From contig NZ_JAMTCP010000029.1 of NCBI RefSeq assembly GCF_024171885.1, forward strand, positions 1-64,000: a DNA stretch of 64,000 bases. The letters are read 5' to 3'. Made by a program: the position numbers and the translations under genes. Shown here one piece after another: positions 37,998-46,076 of the stretch. The notes under the pieces are model-generated. The model was not told the origin of the DNA and did not search any database. It saw nothing but the letters and a program-made list of their open reading frames with translations. How positions within the stretch are numbered: position 1 is the stretch's first letter; every line of letters begins with the position of its first letter. The DNA is from Streptoalloteichus tenebrarius (GTDB taxonomy: Bacteria > Actinomycetota > Actinomycetes > Mycobacteriales > Pseudonocardiaceae).

Positions 37998-38045
37998 TCC
38001 GGTGGGGTGAGGCGCCCACGCGCCTCGGCACCTCACCCCACCGGA
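37998..38045. terminator. Terminator of the das operon
   Basis: A 15-bp perfect stem TCCGGTGGGGTGAGG / CCTCACCCCACCGGA around an 18-base loop, itself containing GCGC pairing, 70 bp after the SIS gene. Confidence 0.8.
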
Positions 38046-38526
38046 GTTCCTCGGAGTCATCCCTGGTCAGAGGCTTTCTGGCCGGGCAGGGGACGGTACT
38101 GGGAGCGCCACGCGCGACCACCCACGAACGGGTGAGGAGGGGCGCGCCGGGGGCGACATGAGAAGGCCCGCCTCACCGAGGGGGCGGGATGAGGCGGGCA
38201 CCGCTAGGTTACGCCGAACGGAGCAACGCGTGCCACGTGGGGCGCCCGAGCGGGTGGCACCCGATCGCGGCTCGTCGGCGGACGGACCTCGGCTCGGCCC
38301 CGGATCAGCGCCCTGTCGGCCCCGGTCCGCCGGGCTCGGCGCGGCCGCCTCGGAGCCGGTCCATGGCCGGTCGTCGGGCGGTCACCGGCTGGTCGTCGGG
38401 CGGTCGCCGGCTGGTCGTCGGGCGGTCGCCAGGACGGTCACCGGCTGGTCGTCGGGGCGGTCACCGCCGCCAGGACCAGGGTCACGGCCATACTGGTGCG
38501 CCTGGTTCGAGGTCCTGGGGGGTGCC
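38046..38526. other. Intergenic upstream of GntR gene
   Basis: About 480 bases with no recognised gene. A plus-strand frame continues into the GntR gene but its N-terminal part is low-complexity. It holds the short tandem repeats at 38367-38466 and a GGCCCGCC...GGCGGGC hairpin at about 38167-38201. Confidence 0.55.
38367..38466. repeat. 22-bp tandem repeats before the GntR gene
   Basis: Four copies of a unit of the type CGGCTGGTCGTCGGGCGGTC plus ACC or GCC; the third is followed by a 12-bp interruption (AGGACGGTCACC). The array ends about 60 bp before the GntR start and could alter its promoter spacing. Confidence 0.8.
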
Positions 38527-39210
38527 GTGGCCGTCACGGACGACGCGATCCTGCGGGTCAAGCGGATGATCCTCGCCGGGGAGCTGCGACCGGGCGACCG
38601 CCTCCCCCGCGAGGCCGACCTCGCCGAGCGGCTGGGCCTGTCCCGGAGTTCGCTGCGCGAGGCGGTCAGGGCGTTGGCGCTGGTCCGGGTGCTCGACGTG
38701 CGCCAGGGCGACGGCACCTACGTGGCCAGCCTCCGCGCCGACGACCTACTCGGGTCGCTGGGGCTGGTCCTGGACCTGCACCGGGACGAGCGCTCCGCGG
38801 CGGAGGTGCACGAGGTGCGCCGCATCCTGGAGCCCGCGGCGACGGCCAGGGCGGCCCGGCGGATCGACGCCGGCGAGATCGCCGCGCTGCGCGCGTTGTG
38901 CGCGGAGGCCGAGACCGCGACCACGGTCGAGCGGCTCGTGGAGCTGGACGCGGAGTTCCACCGCAGGGTCGCGGCGGCGGCGGGCAACGCCGCCCTGGCC
39001 CGGCTGCTGGAGACGTTGACCGGTTCGGCGCTCCGGGCCGACGTGTGGCGCGCGATCGTCCGGTCCGGCTCGGTCGCCGAGGTCGTGGCCGAGCACCGCG
39101 CGATCGTGGACGCCCTCGCCTCCCGGCAGGCCGACGTGGCGCAGTCCTGGGCCACCGTGCACCTGGCCACCGTGGAGCGGTGGCTCGGCCGCGACCAACC
39201 GCTCGCCTGA
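38527..39210 (+). CDS. GntR regulator, FadR subfamily
   Basis: 227 residues from GTG 38527, preceded by GGGGGG; longer in-frame starts lack similarity. The winged helix is at 5-65 (AILRVKRMILAGELRPGDRL, PREADLAERLGLSRSSLREA, VRALALVRVLDVRQGDGTYV). The FCD ligand domain has EVHEVRRILEPAATARAARR, LDAEFHRRVAAAAGN and EHRAIVDALASRQ, with the Asp/His metal-binding pattern of FCD. Probably senses a small carboxylate or sugar acid. Transcribed alone, so the target is unknown. Confidence 0.9.
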   Translation: MAVTDDAILRVKRMILAGELRPGDRLPREADLAERLGLSRSSLREAVRALALVRVLDVRQGDGTYVASLRADDLLGSLGLVLDLHRDERSAAEVHEVRRILEPAATARAARRIDAGEIAALRALCAEAETATTVERLVELDAEFHRRVAAAAGNAALARLLETLTGSALRADVWRAIVRSGSVAEVVAEHRAIVDALASRQADVAQSWATVHLATVERWLGRDQPLA

Positions 39211-39288
39211 CGCGCCCAGCTCAACCCGACTCAGCCCAGCCCAGGCGCCCGCCCAACCACGGTCTGGTGGGACCACGCGCGGTCGCGC

Positions 39289-39332
39289 GCCCGCGCGAGG
39301 ACTTCTTCTTGCCCGCGCGACGACTTCTTCTC
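39289..39332. repeat. 22-bp tandem duplication
   Basis: Two adjacent copies, GCCCGCGCGAGGACTTCTTC-TT and GCCCGCGCGACGACTTCTTC-TC, differ at two positions. Non-coding. Confidence 0.85.
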
Positions 39333-39482
39333 GGCAGCGCCGCACCGCACCCGACGCGACCAGGGATCTGACGGTCGACTCCGGCGGTCGACGCGACTCC
39401 GCCCAAGATCACAACGACGGGGCAGAACGAACCAGGGCTTCAGACGTCCCACCCGAGGACCAGCCACCCGCCCACACCATCA

Positions 39483-39600
39483 CCCCAGGTCAGCCCCCTC
39501 CCGCCCGGGGGGGCGAGCCCTGCTCCAGCCTATCCGCTTCCGATCACGCGCCCAAGACACGAACCCCAGCCTGTGGAGGAATTCGGGTGACTGTGGATAA
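39483..39600. repeat. Dispersed intergenic repeat, copy A
   Basis: Shares ordered blocks with 62372-62492: CAGCCCCC, CCCGCCC...GGGGGGCGAGCCC, GCTCCAGCCTA, CGATCACG, AACCCCAGCC, GGATAAC and CTGTGGA. Both copies lie in gene-free DNA. They may be remnants of one ancestral element. Confidence 0.55.
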
Positions 39601-39689
39601 CAGCGGTGAACACTGACAAACACTCGACAAACTCCGACAAATCCCCCCGGCGGGAGGCAACAGACAGCCCGCCCACCCAGCCCCTCGTA

Positions 39690-39805
39690 GGCCCTCACCC
39701 TGACCTCGCGTGCTCCCACCCAGCCCTCACAGGCCCTCACCCCGCCCTCGCGGACCCTCACCCCGAGTTCGCAGGCCCTCACCCTGACCGCGAGGGCTCA
39801 CACCT
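39690..39805. repeat. Degenerate tandem repeats (GGCCCTCACCC type)
   Basis: Six to seven units of 17-21 bp built on GGCCCTCACCCNGNCCTCGC. If translated on the plus strand they would read as GPHP-LA heptads, but no start or ribosome binding site supports a gene. Confidence 0.7.
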
Positions 39806-40367
39806 ACCGTCACTCCGGTCGCCTCGGGCAGGCGAGCGCTCGACGCCCGCCAAGGCAAGGAAATGGAGGCGAAAGGGCAACACATGGACCGACAGCGGCC
39901 ATGCGGACTCGCGCCGAGCCTCCGCCGCCCGATCGTCGGGACCGACGACCGGATGTTCACCGCGGAGAACCCCGAGCGGAATTCGTCAGGCGCCGGATCC
40001 GATCCCGCCTCGACCACACGTCGGACACGTCACCCGGCGTCAATGCCCCACTCCGCGCGCATCTCCACCAAAGCCACCCACACCCCCAACAAGACATCGG
40101 ATGAATCCGACCGGGCCAGGAGCACGGGATCAGCAGGAACCGGCCGGCGTCCGCGACTGACGCGCCTGACCCGCACAGATCGGAGCAACGCGCCACCCGC
40201 CGTTGGTGGGAAGCGGAGCCGACCTTCGTCGGATGTGGGTGATCGTCTCGGCTGCCTACGGTCCGCGCGACGAGGTCGGACCTGGGCGCCGTTGAGGGCA
40301 CGGCGTCCCGGCGGCGTGCCCCCGGGCGCCCCGCGGGGTCGAAGCACGGCCCGTCAGCGAGGAACCC

Positions 40368-43300
40368 ATGAGAAGATCCCGCGTGTCCGGCGCCGCCGGC
40401 CGCGTCGCGGCGCGCTCGGCCGCCGCCGTGCTGAGCGCCCTGCTCGCGACCAGCGTCGTCGGCGCCGCCACCGCGAACGCCGCGCCCACCGCGCCGGACG
40501 GTTCGCGGCTCGCCCCGTCGGTCCCCGGCGCCCAGCCGCTGCCGGTCGACCCGGTCGAGGGCAAGATCGCGCCGAGGCTGGCCGACGCCCACGGCGAGGT
40601 GACCGCGTTCGTCGAGCTGGAGAAGAAGCCGGCCGCCGACGCGTTCGCCGAGAAGCAGGGCCAGGGCGCCGGCAAGGACCAGGCGAAACAGGCCGCCCAG
40701 CAGGCGCGCCAGGAGACGCGGCAGGCCGCCGACAAGGTGGTCGCCGCGCTGCGCGCCAAGGACGCCGACACCAAGGTGTCGCACCGCACGAGCAACGCGG
40801 TGCCCGGCGTCGTGGTCACCGCGGACGCCGACAAGGTCAAGGAGTTGGCCGCGCTGCCCGAGGTGAAGGCGGTGCAGCCGATCTCCCCCGTGGAGCGCAC
40901 GAACTCCAGCGCGGTGCAGCTCACCCGCACCGTGAAGGCGTGGCAGGACGCGGGCAAGCTCGGCGACGGCGTCCGCATCGGCATCATCGACGACGGCATC
41001 GACTACACGCACGCGACGTTCGGCGGGCCGGGCACGAAGGCCGCCTACGACGCGATCGACCACACCAAGGCCGATCCCTCCTTCTTCCCCACCGCCAAGG
41101 TGGTCGGCGGCACCGACCTGGCCGGCGACGACTACGACGCCCGGGGCAAGACCGGGTCCAGGACGCCGTCCCCCGACCCCAACCCGATCTCCTGCGGCCA
41201 CCACGGCACGCACGTCGCCGGCTCCACCGCCGGTTTCGGTGTCAACGCCGACGGCAGCACCTTCCGCGGCGACTACGGCAAGCTGGACGACAAGCAGCTC
41301 AACGAGATGCGCATCGGGCCGGGCACCGCGCCCAAGGCGCTCCTCTACTCCATCAAGGTGTTCGGCTGCGACGGCTCGACCAACCTGACGACGCAGGCGC
41401 TGGACTGGGCGCTCGACCCTGACGGCGACGGCGACTTCAGTGACCGTCTGGACGTCGTGAACCTGTCGCTGGGCAGCAACTATGGCGCTCCCGACGACCC
41501 GCAGAGCCTCTTCGTGCGCAAGCTGGTGCAGCACGGCGTGCTCCCGGTCATCTCGGCGGGCAACGACGGCGACCGGCAGGACACCGGTGGCGCTCCCGGC
41601 AGCACGCCGGAGGCCCTCACCGTCGCCAGCTCCCGTGACGCCTACGTGCTGCGGGACGGCGCCGAGGTCGTGGCGCCCGCCGACGTCGCCGGCGTCAAGC
41701 CCGGCCAGTACAGCAGCGAGTTCGGCGGCTACGACGGGCTGAACGCCACGCTGCCGGTCGTTGCGATGACCGACGAGTCCAACAAGGACGGTTGCCGTCC
41801 GTACTCCGCGGCCGACAAGGCGGCCGTCGCCGGCAAGGCCGTGTGGCTGGAGTGGGACGACAACGACGCCAGCCGCCGCTGCGGTTCGGCGGCGCGCGCG
41901 GACAACGCGAAGGCCGCCGGCGCGGCCGCCGCGGTCTTCTCGTCCTCGGTGGAGCAGTTCGGTGCCGGCATCGGCGGCAACCAGGCGATCCCGGTGTTCC
42001 AGTTCACCGGCGCCGCGACCAAGGCCCTGCGCCCCGCGCTGGCCGCCGGCACGCTCCAGGTGCGCATGGCGGGCGACCTGCGCACCAGCGTGAAGACCTC
42101 GGACCCGTCGATCACCGACACGCCCAGCTCCTTCACCTCGCGCGGCGTGCACCACAAGATCGTGAAGCCCGACGTGTCCGCGCCCGGCGACACCATCGCG
42201 TCCGCGTTGTCCGGCAGCGGCAACGGCACGCTGGTGATCAGTGGCACGTCGATGGCCGCGCCGCACACCTCCGGCATCGCCGCGCTGGTGCGCCAGGCGC
42301 ACCCCGACTGGACGCCCGAGGAGGTCAAGGCCGCCGTCATGAACACGGCCGGGGCCGACCTGCGGACGGGCCCGAACGGCACGGTGTACGGCCCGAACCG
42401 GGTCGGCACCGGGCGCGTGGACGCCAAGGCCGCGCTGGACAACCAGGTGCTGGCCATGGTGGAGGACGACCCCGGCGCGGTGAGCGTCTCGTTCGGCACC
42501 GTCGAGGTCTCGGGCAGGACCGCGATCAGCAAGACGCTCAAGGTCGTCAACAAGGGCGTGAACGCGGTGGAGTACGGCGTGGGCTACCAGGCCGCCACCG
42601 AGATCCCCGGCGTGCGCTACGAGGTCTCCGGCAACACCGTCAAGGTGGGCCCGAAGGGCGTCGCCAAGGTGAAGGTGACGCTGAAGATCGACGACCCTTC
42701 GGCGCTGCGCAGGACGATCGACCCCACCATGCAGACCACCCAGCTCAACGTGGCGCGGCAGTTCCTGGCCGACGCCTCGGGTCGGCTGGTGCTGACGCCG
42801 AGGAACGGCTCGGCGACGCCGCTGCGGGTCTCCGTCTACTCCGCGCCCAAGCCGGTCGCGAAGATCAGCGCGGGTGACACCGTGAGGTTCGACCGGGGCC
42901 AGGCGCAGGCGGTGCTGAACCTGAAGGGGCGCGGCCTCGACCAGGGCCAGGGCTCGTCGGCCTACCGCTCGCTGGTGAGCGTCTTCGAGTTGCAGGCCAC
43001 CTCGCCGCAGCTTCCCAAGTGCGGCAAGAAGGTCACCAGCGACTGCACCCCGAACGACACCGCCAAGGGCGGCGACCTGCGGTACGTGGGCGCGACGTCC
43101 ACGGCCCCGCTGGCCAGGGCACAGGGCAAGGCGGACCAGGCGCAGGTCGCCTTCGGCATCGCCACGTGGGGCAACTGGTACAACGTCGGCGCGAACACGA
43201 TCCCCTACGTCGACATCGACGTGAACGGTGACGGCAAGGCGGACTTCGAGTCGTTCGTGACCCGCCCGTCCGGCACGGACGTGCTGCTCGTGAAGACCGT

Positions 43301-43775
43301 CGACCTGAGCAAGCCGTTGGCGGACGGCGGTTTCGCGACCGTCGAGCTCCAGCCGGTCAACGGGTTCTTCGGCGACGTCGACACGAACGTCTTCGACAGC
43401 AACGTGATCGTGCTGCCGGTGTCGCTCAAGGCGCTCGGGATCGACCCGAACGCCGCCAGCCGGCGGATCAGCTACACCGTCGGCGTCTCCGGCGTCTACA
43501 CCGGGCCGAGCGACAAGGACGGCCTGATCGACCAGATCACCAAGCCGATGTCGTTCGACCCGCTCAAGCCCGGCCTGTGGGCGCAGGGCGGCGGCGACGC
43601 GGCCTTGTCCTACCAGGCCCGGCCGGGCACCGCGCTCGTCGTCAACCGCGACGCCGACGCGCTGGCCAAGGACGGCGCGGACAAGCTGCTCGTCCTGCAC
43701 CACCACAACGCCTCGGGCGACCGGGCGCAGGTCGTGCAGGCCAAGGGCGCGACCGCACGGGACGGCAGGCACTGA
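40368..43775 (+). CDS. Large secreted subtilisin-like serine protease (S8)
   Basis: 1135 residues. Signal peptide (about 1-39, ending TANA), an I9-type propeptide (about 70-180) with a coiled Gln/Lys-rich insert, and the S8 catalytic domain with triad Asp209 (VRIGIIDDGIDYTH), His in CGHHGTHVAGSTAGF (about 288) and Ser in ISGTSMAAPHTSGIAALVRQ (about 630). A protease-associated insert lies between His and Ser (VWLEWDDNDASRRCGSAARA, AAVFSSSVEQFGAGIGGNQA). A long C-terminal region (about 700-1135) looks like fibronectin/beta-sandwich repeats with a calcium-type DVNGDGKADFES loop at about 950. Probably a secreted scavenging protease. Monocistronic. Confidence 0.93.
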   Translation: MRRSRVSGAAGRVAARSAAAVLSALLATSVVGAATANAAPTAPDGSRLAPSVPGAQPLPVDPVEGKIAPRLADAHGEVTAFVELEKKPAADAFAEKQGQGAGKDQAKQAAQQARQETRQAADKVVAALRAKDADTKVSHRTSNAVPGVVVTADADKVKELAALPEVKAVQPISPVERTNSSAVQLTRTVKAWQDAGKLGDGVRIGIIDDGIDYTHATFGGPGTKAAYDAIDHTKADPSFFPTAKVVGGTDLAGDDYDARGKTGSRTPSPDPNPISCGHHGTHVAGSTAGFGVNADGSTFRGDYGKLDDKQLNEMRIGPGTAPKALLYSIKVFGCDGSTNLTTQALDWALDPDGDGDFSDRLDVVNLSLGSNYGAPDDPQSLFVRKLVQHGVLPVISAGNDGDRQDTGGAPGSTPEALTVASSRDAYVLRDGAEVVAPADVAGVKPGQYSSEFGGYDGLNATLPVVAMTDESNKDGCRPYSAADKAAVAGKAVWLEWDDNDASRRCGSAARADNAKAAGAAAAVFSSSVEQFGAGIGGNQAIPVFQFTGAATKALRPALAAGTLQVRMAGDLRTSVKTSDPSITDTPSSFTSRGVHHKIVKPDVSAPGDTIASALSGSGNGTLVISGTSMAAPHTSGIAALVRQAHPDWTPEEVKAAVMNTAGADLRTGPNGTVYGPNRVGTGRVDAKAALDNQVLAMVEDDPGAVSVSFGTVEVSGRTAISKTLKVVNKGVNAVEYGVGYQAATEIPGVRYEVSGNTVKVGPKGVAKVKVTLKIDDPSALRRTIDPTMQTTQLNVARQFLADASGRLVLTPRNGSATPLRVSVYSAPKPVAKISAGDTVRFDRGQAQAVLNLKGRGLDQGQGSSAYRSLVSVFELQATSPQLPKCGKKVTSDCTPNDTAKGGDLRYVGATSTAPLARAQGKADQAQVAFGIATWGNWYNVGANTIPYVDIDVNGDGKADFESFVTRPSGTDVLLVKTVDLSKPLADGGFATVELQPVNGFFGDVDTNVFDSNVIVLPVSLKALGIDPNAASRRISYTVGVSGVYTGPSDKDGLIDQITKPMSFDPLKPGLWAQGGGDAALSYQARPGTALVVNRDADALAKDGADKLLVLHHHNASGDRAQVVQAKGATARDGRH

Positions 43776-43861
43776 CCAACCCGCGTGGGGGCCGACGGGG
43801 CCGGTGCGGCGTGAGGGGCGCACCGGCCCCGTCTTCTTGTGCCCGTCGGGATACTGCCGGG

Positions 43862-44821
43862 ATGGGCGCGGTGGTTCTGGGACTCGACGTCGGCGGCACC
43901 ACGACCAGGGCGGTGGTCGCCGACCTGGCCGGCCGGCGTCTCGGCGCCGCCCGGTGCGAGGGGGGCAACCCGAACTCCCACCCGCCGGAGGAGGCGGCGG
44001 CCCGCGTCGCCGGGGCCGTGCGGGCGGCGCTCGCCTCGGTGGAGGCCTCCGAGGTCCAGGCCGCGGTGCTGGCGATGGCCGGCGCGAGCAAGCTCAGCGA
44101 CCCCGGGGTCGCCGCCGTGTTCGAGCGGGAGTGGCTGGCCACGGGCCTGCGCTGCCCGATGCGGGTCGTCCGCGACGTGGAGGCCGGGTTCGCGGCGGGC
44201 GCGGCGGAACCGGACGGCACGGCGTTGGTCGCCGGAACGGGCTCGATCGCCTGCCGAATCCGGGGCCACCGGATGGTCAGGGCGGTCGGCGGGCACGGCT
44301 GGCTGCTCGGCGACGAGGGGTCGGCGTTCTGGCTCGGCCGGGAGGCGGTGCGCGCCACCCTCCGCGTGCTGGAGGGGCGGCTCCCCGACACCGGCTTGGC
44401 GTCGGTGGTGCTCGCCGCCGCGCTCGGGACCGTGCCGCCGGACCCGCGCGACCGTCTCATCACCGCCGTGAACGGCGAGCGCCCGGTCGCGCTGGCCCGC
44501 TACGCCCCGCTGGTCACCTCGGCGGCGGCCGAGGGGGACCCGGTGGCCGGGGAGATCGTGGCCACCGCGGCGGCGCACCTGGCCGAGCTGGTCATCACCG
44601 CGCACGACCGGGAGGGCGGCCGTCCCGTCGTCCTCGTCGGCGGTCTGACCGAGCCCGGCAATCCCGTCGGCGAGGCGCTGCGCGCCCGGCTCGCCGCCGA
44701 AGGGCTCGACGTCCGCGCCGCGACCGACGGCGCCGCCGGGGCCGCCTGGCTCGCGGCGCTCGACCTCGTCCCCGGACTCGACGACGCGGCGGCGCTGCAC
44801 CGCGCGCTCCTGGGCGGCTGA
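43862..44821 (+). CDS. BadF/BadG-type ATPase, N-acetylglucosamine kinase-like
   Basis: 319 residues from ATG 43862. ASKHA-fold kinase: VVLGLDVGGTTTRAVVADLA (phosphate-1), LAMAGASKLSDPGVAAVFER, VVRDVEAGFAAGAAEPDGTA, LVAGTGSIACRIRG (phosphate-2), GGHGWLLGDEGSAFWLGREA, and a C-terminal PVVLVGGLTEPGNPVGEALR (adenosine). This family phosphorylates GlcNAc or other amino sugars with ATP. No operon partner. It lies 8 kb from the das locus and could feed GlcNAc-6-P into it. A paralogue is encoded at 51799. Confidence 0.85.
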   Translation: MGAVVLGLDVGGTTTRAVVADLAGRRLGAARCEGGNPNSHPPEEAAARVAGAVRAALASVEASEVQAAVLAMAGASKLSDPGVAAVFEREWLATGLRCPMRVVRDVEAGFAAGAAEPDGTALVAGTGSIACRIRGHRMVRAVGGHGWLLGDEGSAFWLGREAVRATLRVLEGRLPDTGLASVVLAAALGTVPPDPRDRLITAVNGERPVALARYAPLVTSAAAEGDPVAGEIVATAAAHLAELVITAHDREGGRPVVLVGGLTEPGNPVGEALRARLAAEGLDVRAATDGAAGAAWLAALDLVPGLDDAAALHRALLGG

Positions 44822-44826
44822 GCCCG

Positions 44827-45240
44827 GCCAGGACCAGGCCGGACGGGGAACGAACGAGACGACCGGAACGGACCAGAGCGGAGCAGATCGGGCCAGAGCA
44901 GATCGGACGCGGCCCAACACCGACCGGCGCGATCCCGCTCAGGCCGTCGCGGTCCGGCACGGACCGGCTCAGGCAAGGGGCTGACGCAGCCCCGGATGAC
45001 CCTCAGGCAGGACGCAACGGCGCCGCACCACACGCTCCCGGACGGCGGACCCCCGGCCGAGACCAGGCCGGACGGGGAACGAACGAGACCGGAACGGACC
45101 AGAGCGGAGCAGATCGGACCAGAGCAGATCGGACGCGGCTCAGCACGGCCGGCGCGGCTCAGCACGGCCGGCGCGGCTCAACACGGACCCGCTCAGGCGA
45201 GGGGCTGACGCAGCCCCGGATGGCCCTCAGGCAGGACGCG
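44827..45240. repeat. Tandem segmental duplication, about 230-bp period
   Basis: 44827-45010 and 45059-45240 repeat the same text: GACCAGGCCGGACGGGGAAC, GAACGGACCAGAGCGGAGCA, GATCGGACGCGGC, then GGGGCTGACGCAGCCCCGGA and TGGCCCTCAGGCAGGACGC. The right copy includes the last ~48 bp of the DUF3159 gene; the left carries a vestigial copy of that gene end. Between them is a 19-bp minirepeat (CGCGGCTCAGCACGGCCGG) at 45135-45187. Confidence 0.85.
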
Positions 45241-45873
45241 GCGCAGGACCCACCAGCTCACCGCGAGGCAGGCCGCGACCAACGGCCAGGTCAACGCGAC
45301 CCGCGCCACGCTGAGCGCCACGGCAGCGCCCGCCCACCACAGCGGCACGAACACCGCCAGGCGGAGCACGTACTGGCCCACCCAGACCCAGCTCGCCAGC
45401 GAGTAGGCCCGCAACAGCGCGGGGTCCCTGCGCCAGCGCGTGCGTTGCCGCAGCGCCGTGCCCACCACGACCCCGAGCAGCGGCCAGCGGATGACGATGC
45501 TGACCGCCCAGGCCAGCGCGCTCGCGGCGTTCGACGCCATCTGGACGAGGAAGAAGTCCACCGCGCGACCGGTCCGCAACGCGATCATCGCGGCCACGGC
45601 GACGCCGAGCATCCCGAGCACCACCGCGCGGGGCCGGTCGCCCCGCGTGAGCCGCCAGACGGCGACCACCGCGCCCGCCGCGAGCGCCGCCGCCGCGCCG
45701 ACGGGCACCGACTCGTCGGCGAGCAGCCACCCCGCGACGAACGCCACCGGCGGCAACGTCGCGTCCACGGCAGCGCCGCGTCCGCCGAGGAGCTGGGCCA
45801 GCGACTCCCCGGAGCCCGCGGCGGCCGGCGCCGGCGGCTGGTCCGCCCTGCTCTCGGTCGCTTCCCGGTCCAC
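45193..45873 (-). CDS. DUF3159 family membrane protein
   Basis: 226 residues from GTG 45873 (VDREATESRA), with GGGGGC upstream; GTG 45909 would add 12 residues. Five or six hydrophobic helices: VAFVAGWLLADESVPVGAAA, AVVLGMLGVAVAAMIALRTG, SALAWAVSIVIRWPLLGVVV, and WVWVGQYVLRLAVFVPLWWA. The GRAVDFFLVQMASNAASALA and RDPALLRAYSLASWVWVGQY segments are characteristic of DUF3159 proteins of actinobacteria. Function unknown. Its 3' end is part of the duplicated segment. Confidence 0.85.
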   Translation of the reverse strand: MDREATESRADQPPAPAAAGSGESLAQLLGGRGAAVDATLPPVAFVAGWLLADESVPVGAAAALAAGAVVAVWRLTRGDRPRAVVLGMLGVAVAAMIALRTGRAVDFFLVQMASNAASALAWAVSIVIRWPLLGVVVGTALRQRTRWRRDPALLRAYSLASWVWVGQYVLRLAVFVPLWWAGAAVALSVARVALTWPLVAACLAVSWWVLRRVLPEGHPGLRQPLA

Positions 45874-45997
45874 GCCCCCAGCCTGCCCGACCCCGCCGCT
45901 CCCGGGCACGGTCCCCCGGACGTTAGTTCGCTCGCATTCGAACGGCGGGTCCCGCGTGCGTCCGGACGGACCGACGGACGGGCGGCCGAACGCGCCA

Positions 45998-46050
45998 TTG
46001 ACCGGAAGTGGCGCGCGTCACTACCGTCCAATCGTCTGGGAAGTTCCCAG
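45998..46050 (+). promoter_or_regulatory. ROK-operon promoter and operator
   Basis: TTGACC (45998-46003) and TACCGT (46022-46027) with 18-bp spacing form a plausible promoter. The perfect 15-bp palindrome CTGGGAAGTTCCCAG at 46036-46050 follows at about +1 to +20. It sits 26 bp before the ROK start and is a strong candidate for self-repression. Confidence 0.6.
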
Positions 46051-46076
46051 AAGTGGTCCGGACCAAGGGAGGCCCG

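Larger units (their letters stand above)
39211..40367. other. 1.1-kb gene-free, repeat-rich region
   Basis: No gene is supported on either strand: frames are low-complexity Pro/His/Arg. It contains a 22-bp tandem duplication (39289-39332), a dispersed repeat copy (39483-39600), GACAAA repeats near 39615-39645, and 17-21-bp tandem repeats (39690-39805). A perfect DnaA-box-like TGTGGATAA lies at 39592-39600. Confidence 0.6.

Noticed and set aside
38367-38466. Possible CRISPR array
   Set aside because: The units are contiguous 22-mers without unique spacers, and no cas genes are near.
39585-39605. Replication origin from the DnaA-box-like TGTGGATAA
   Set aside because: A single box without a cluster, and no dnaA, dnaN or rpmH genes in the region.
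39957-43823. 1288-codon open frame on the minus strand
   Set aside because: It lies opposite the subtilase gene, which has signal peptide, catalytic triad and domain order. The reverse frame is Arg/Gly/Val/His low-complexity with no family pattern; it is open only because of G+C bias.
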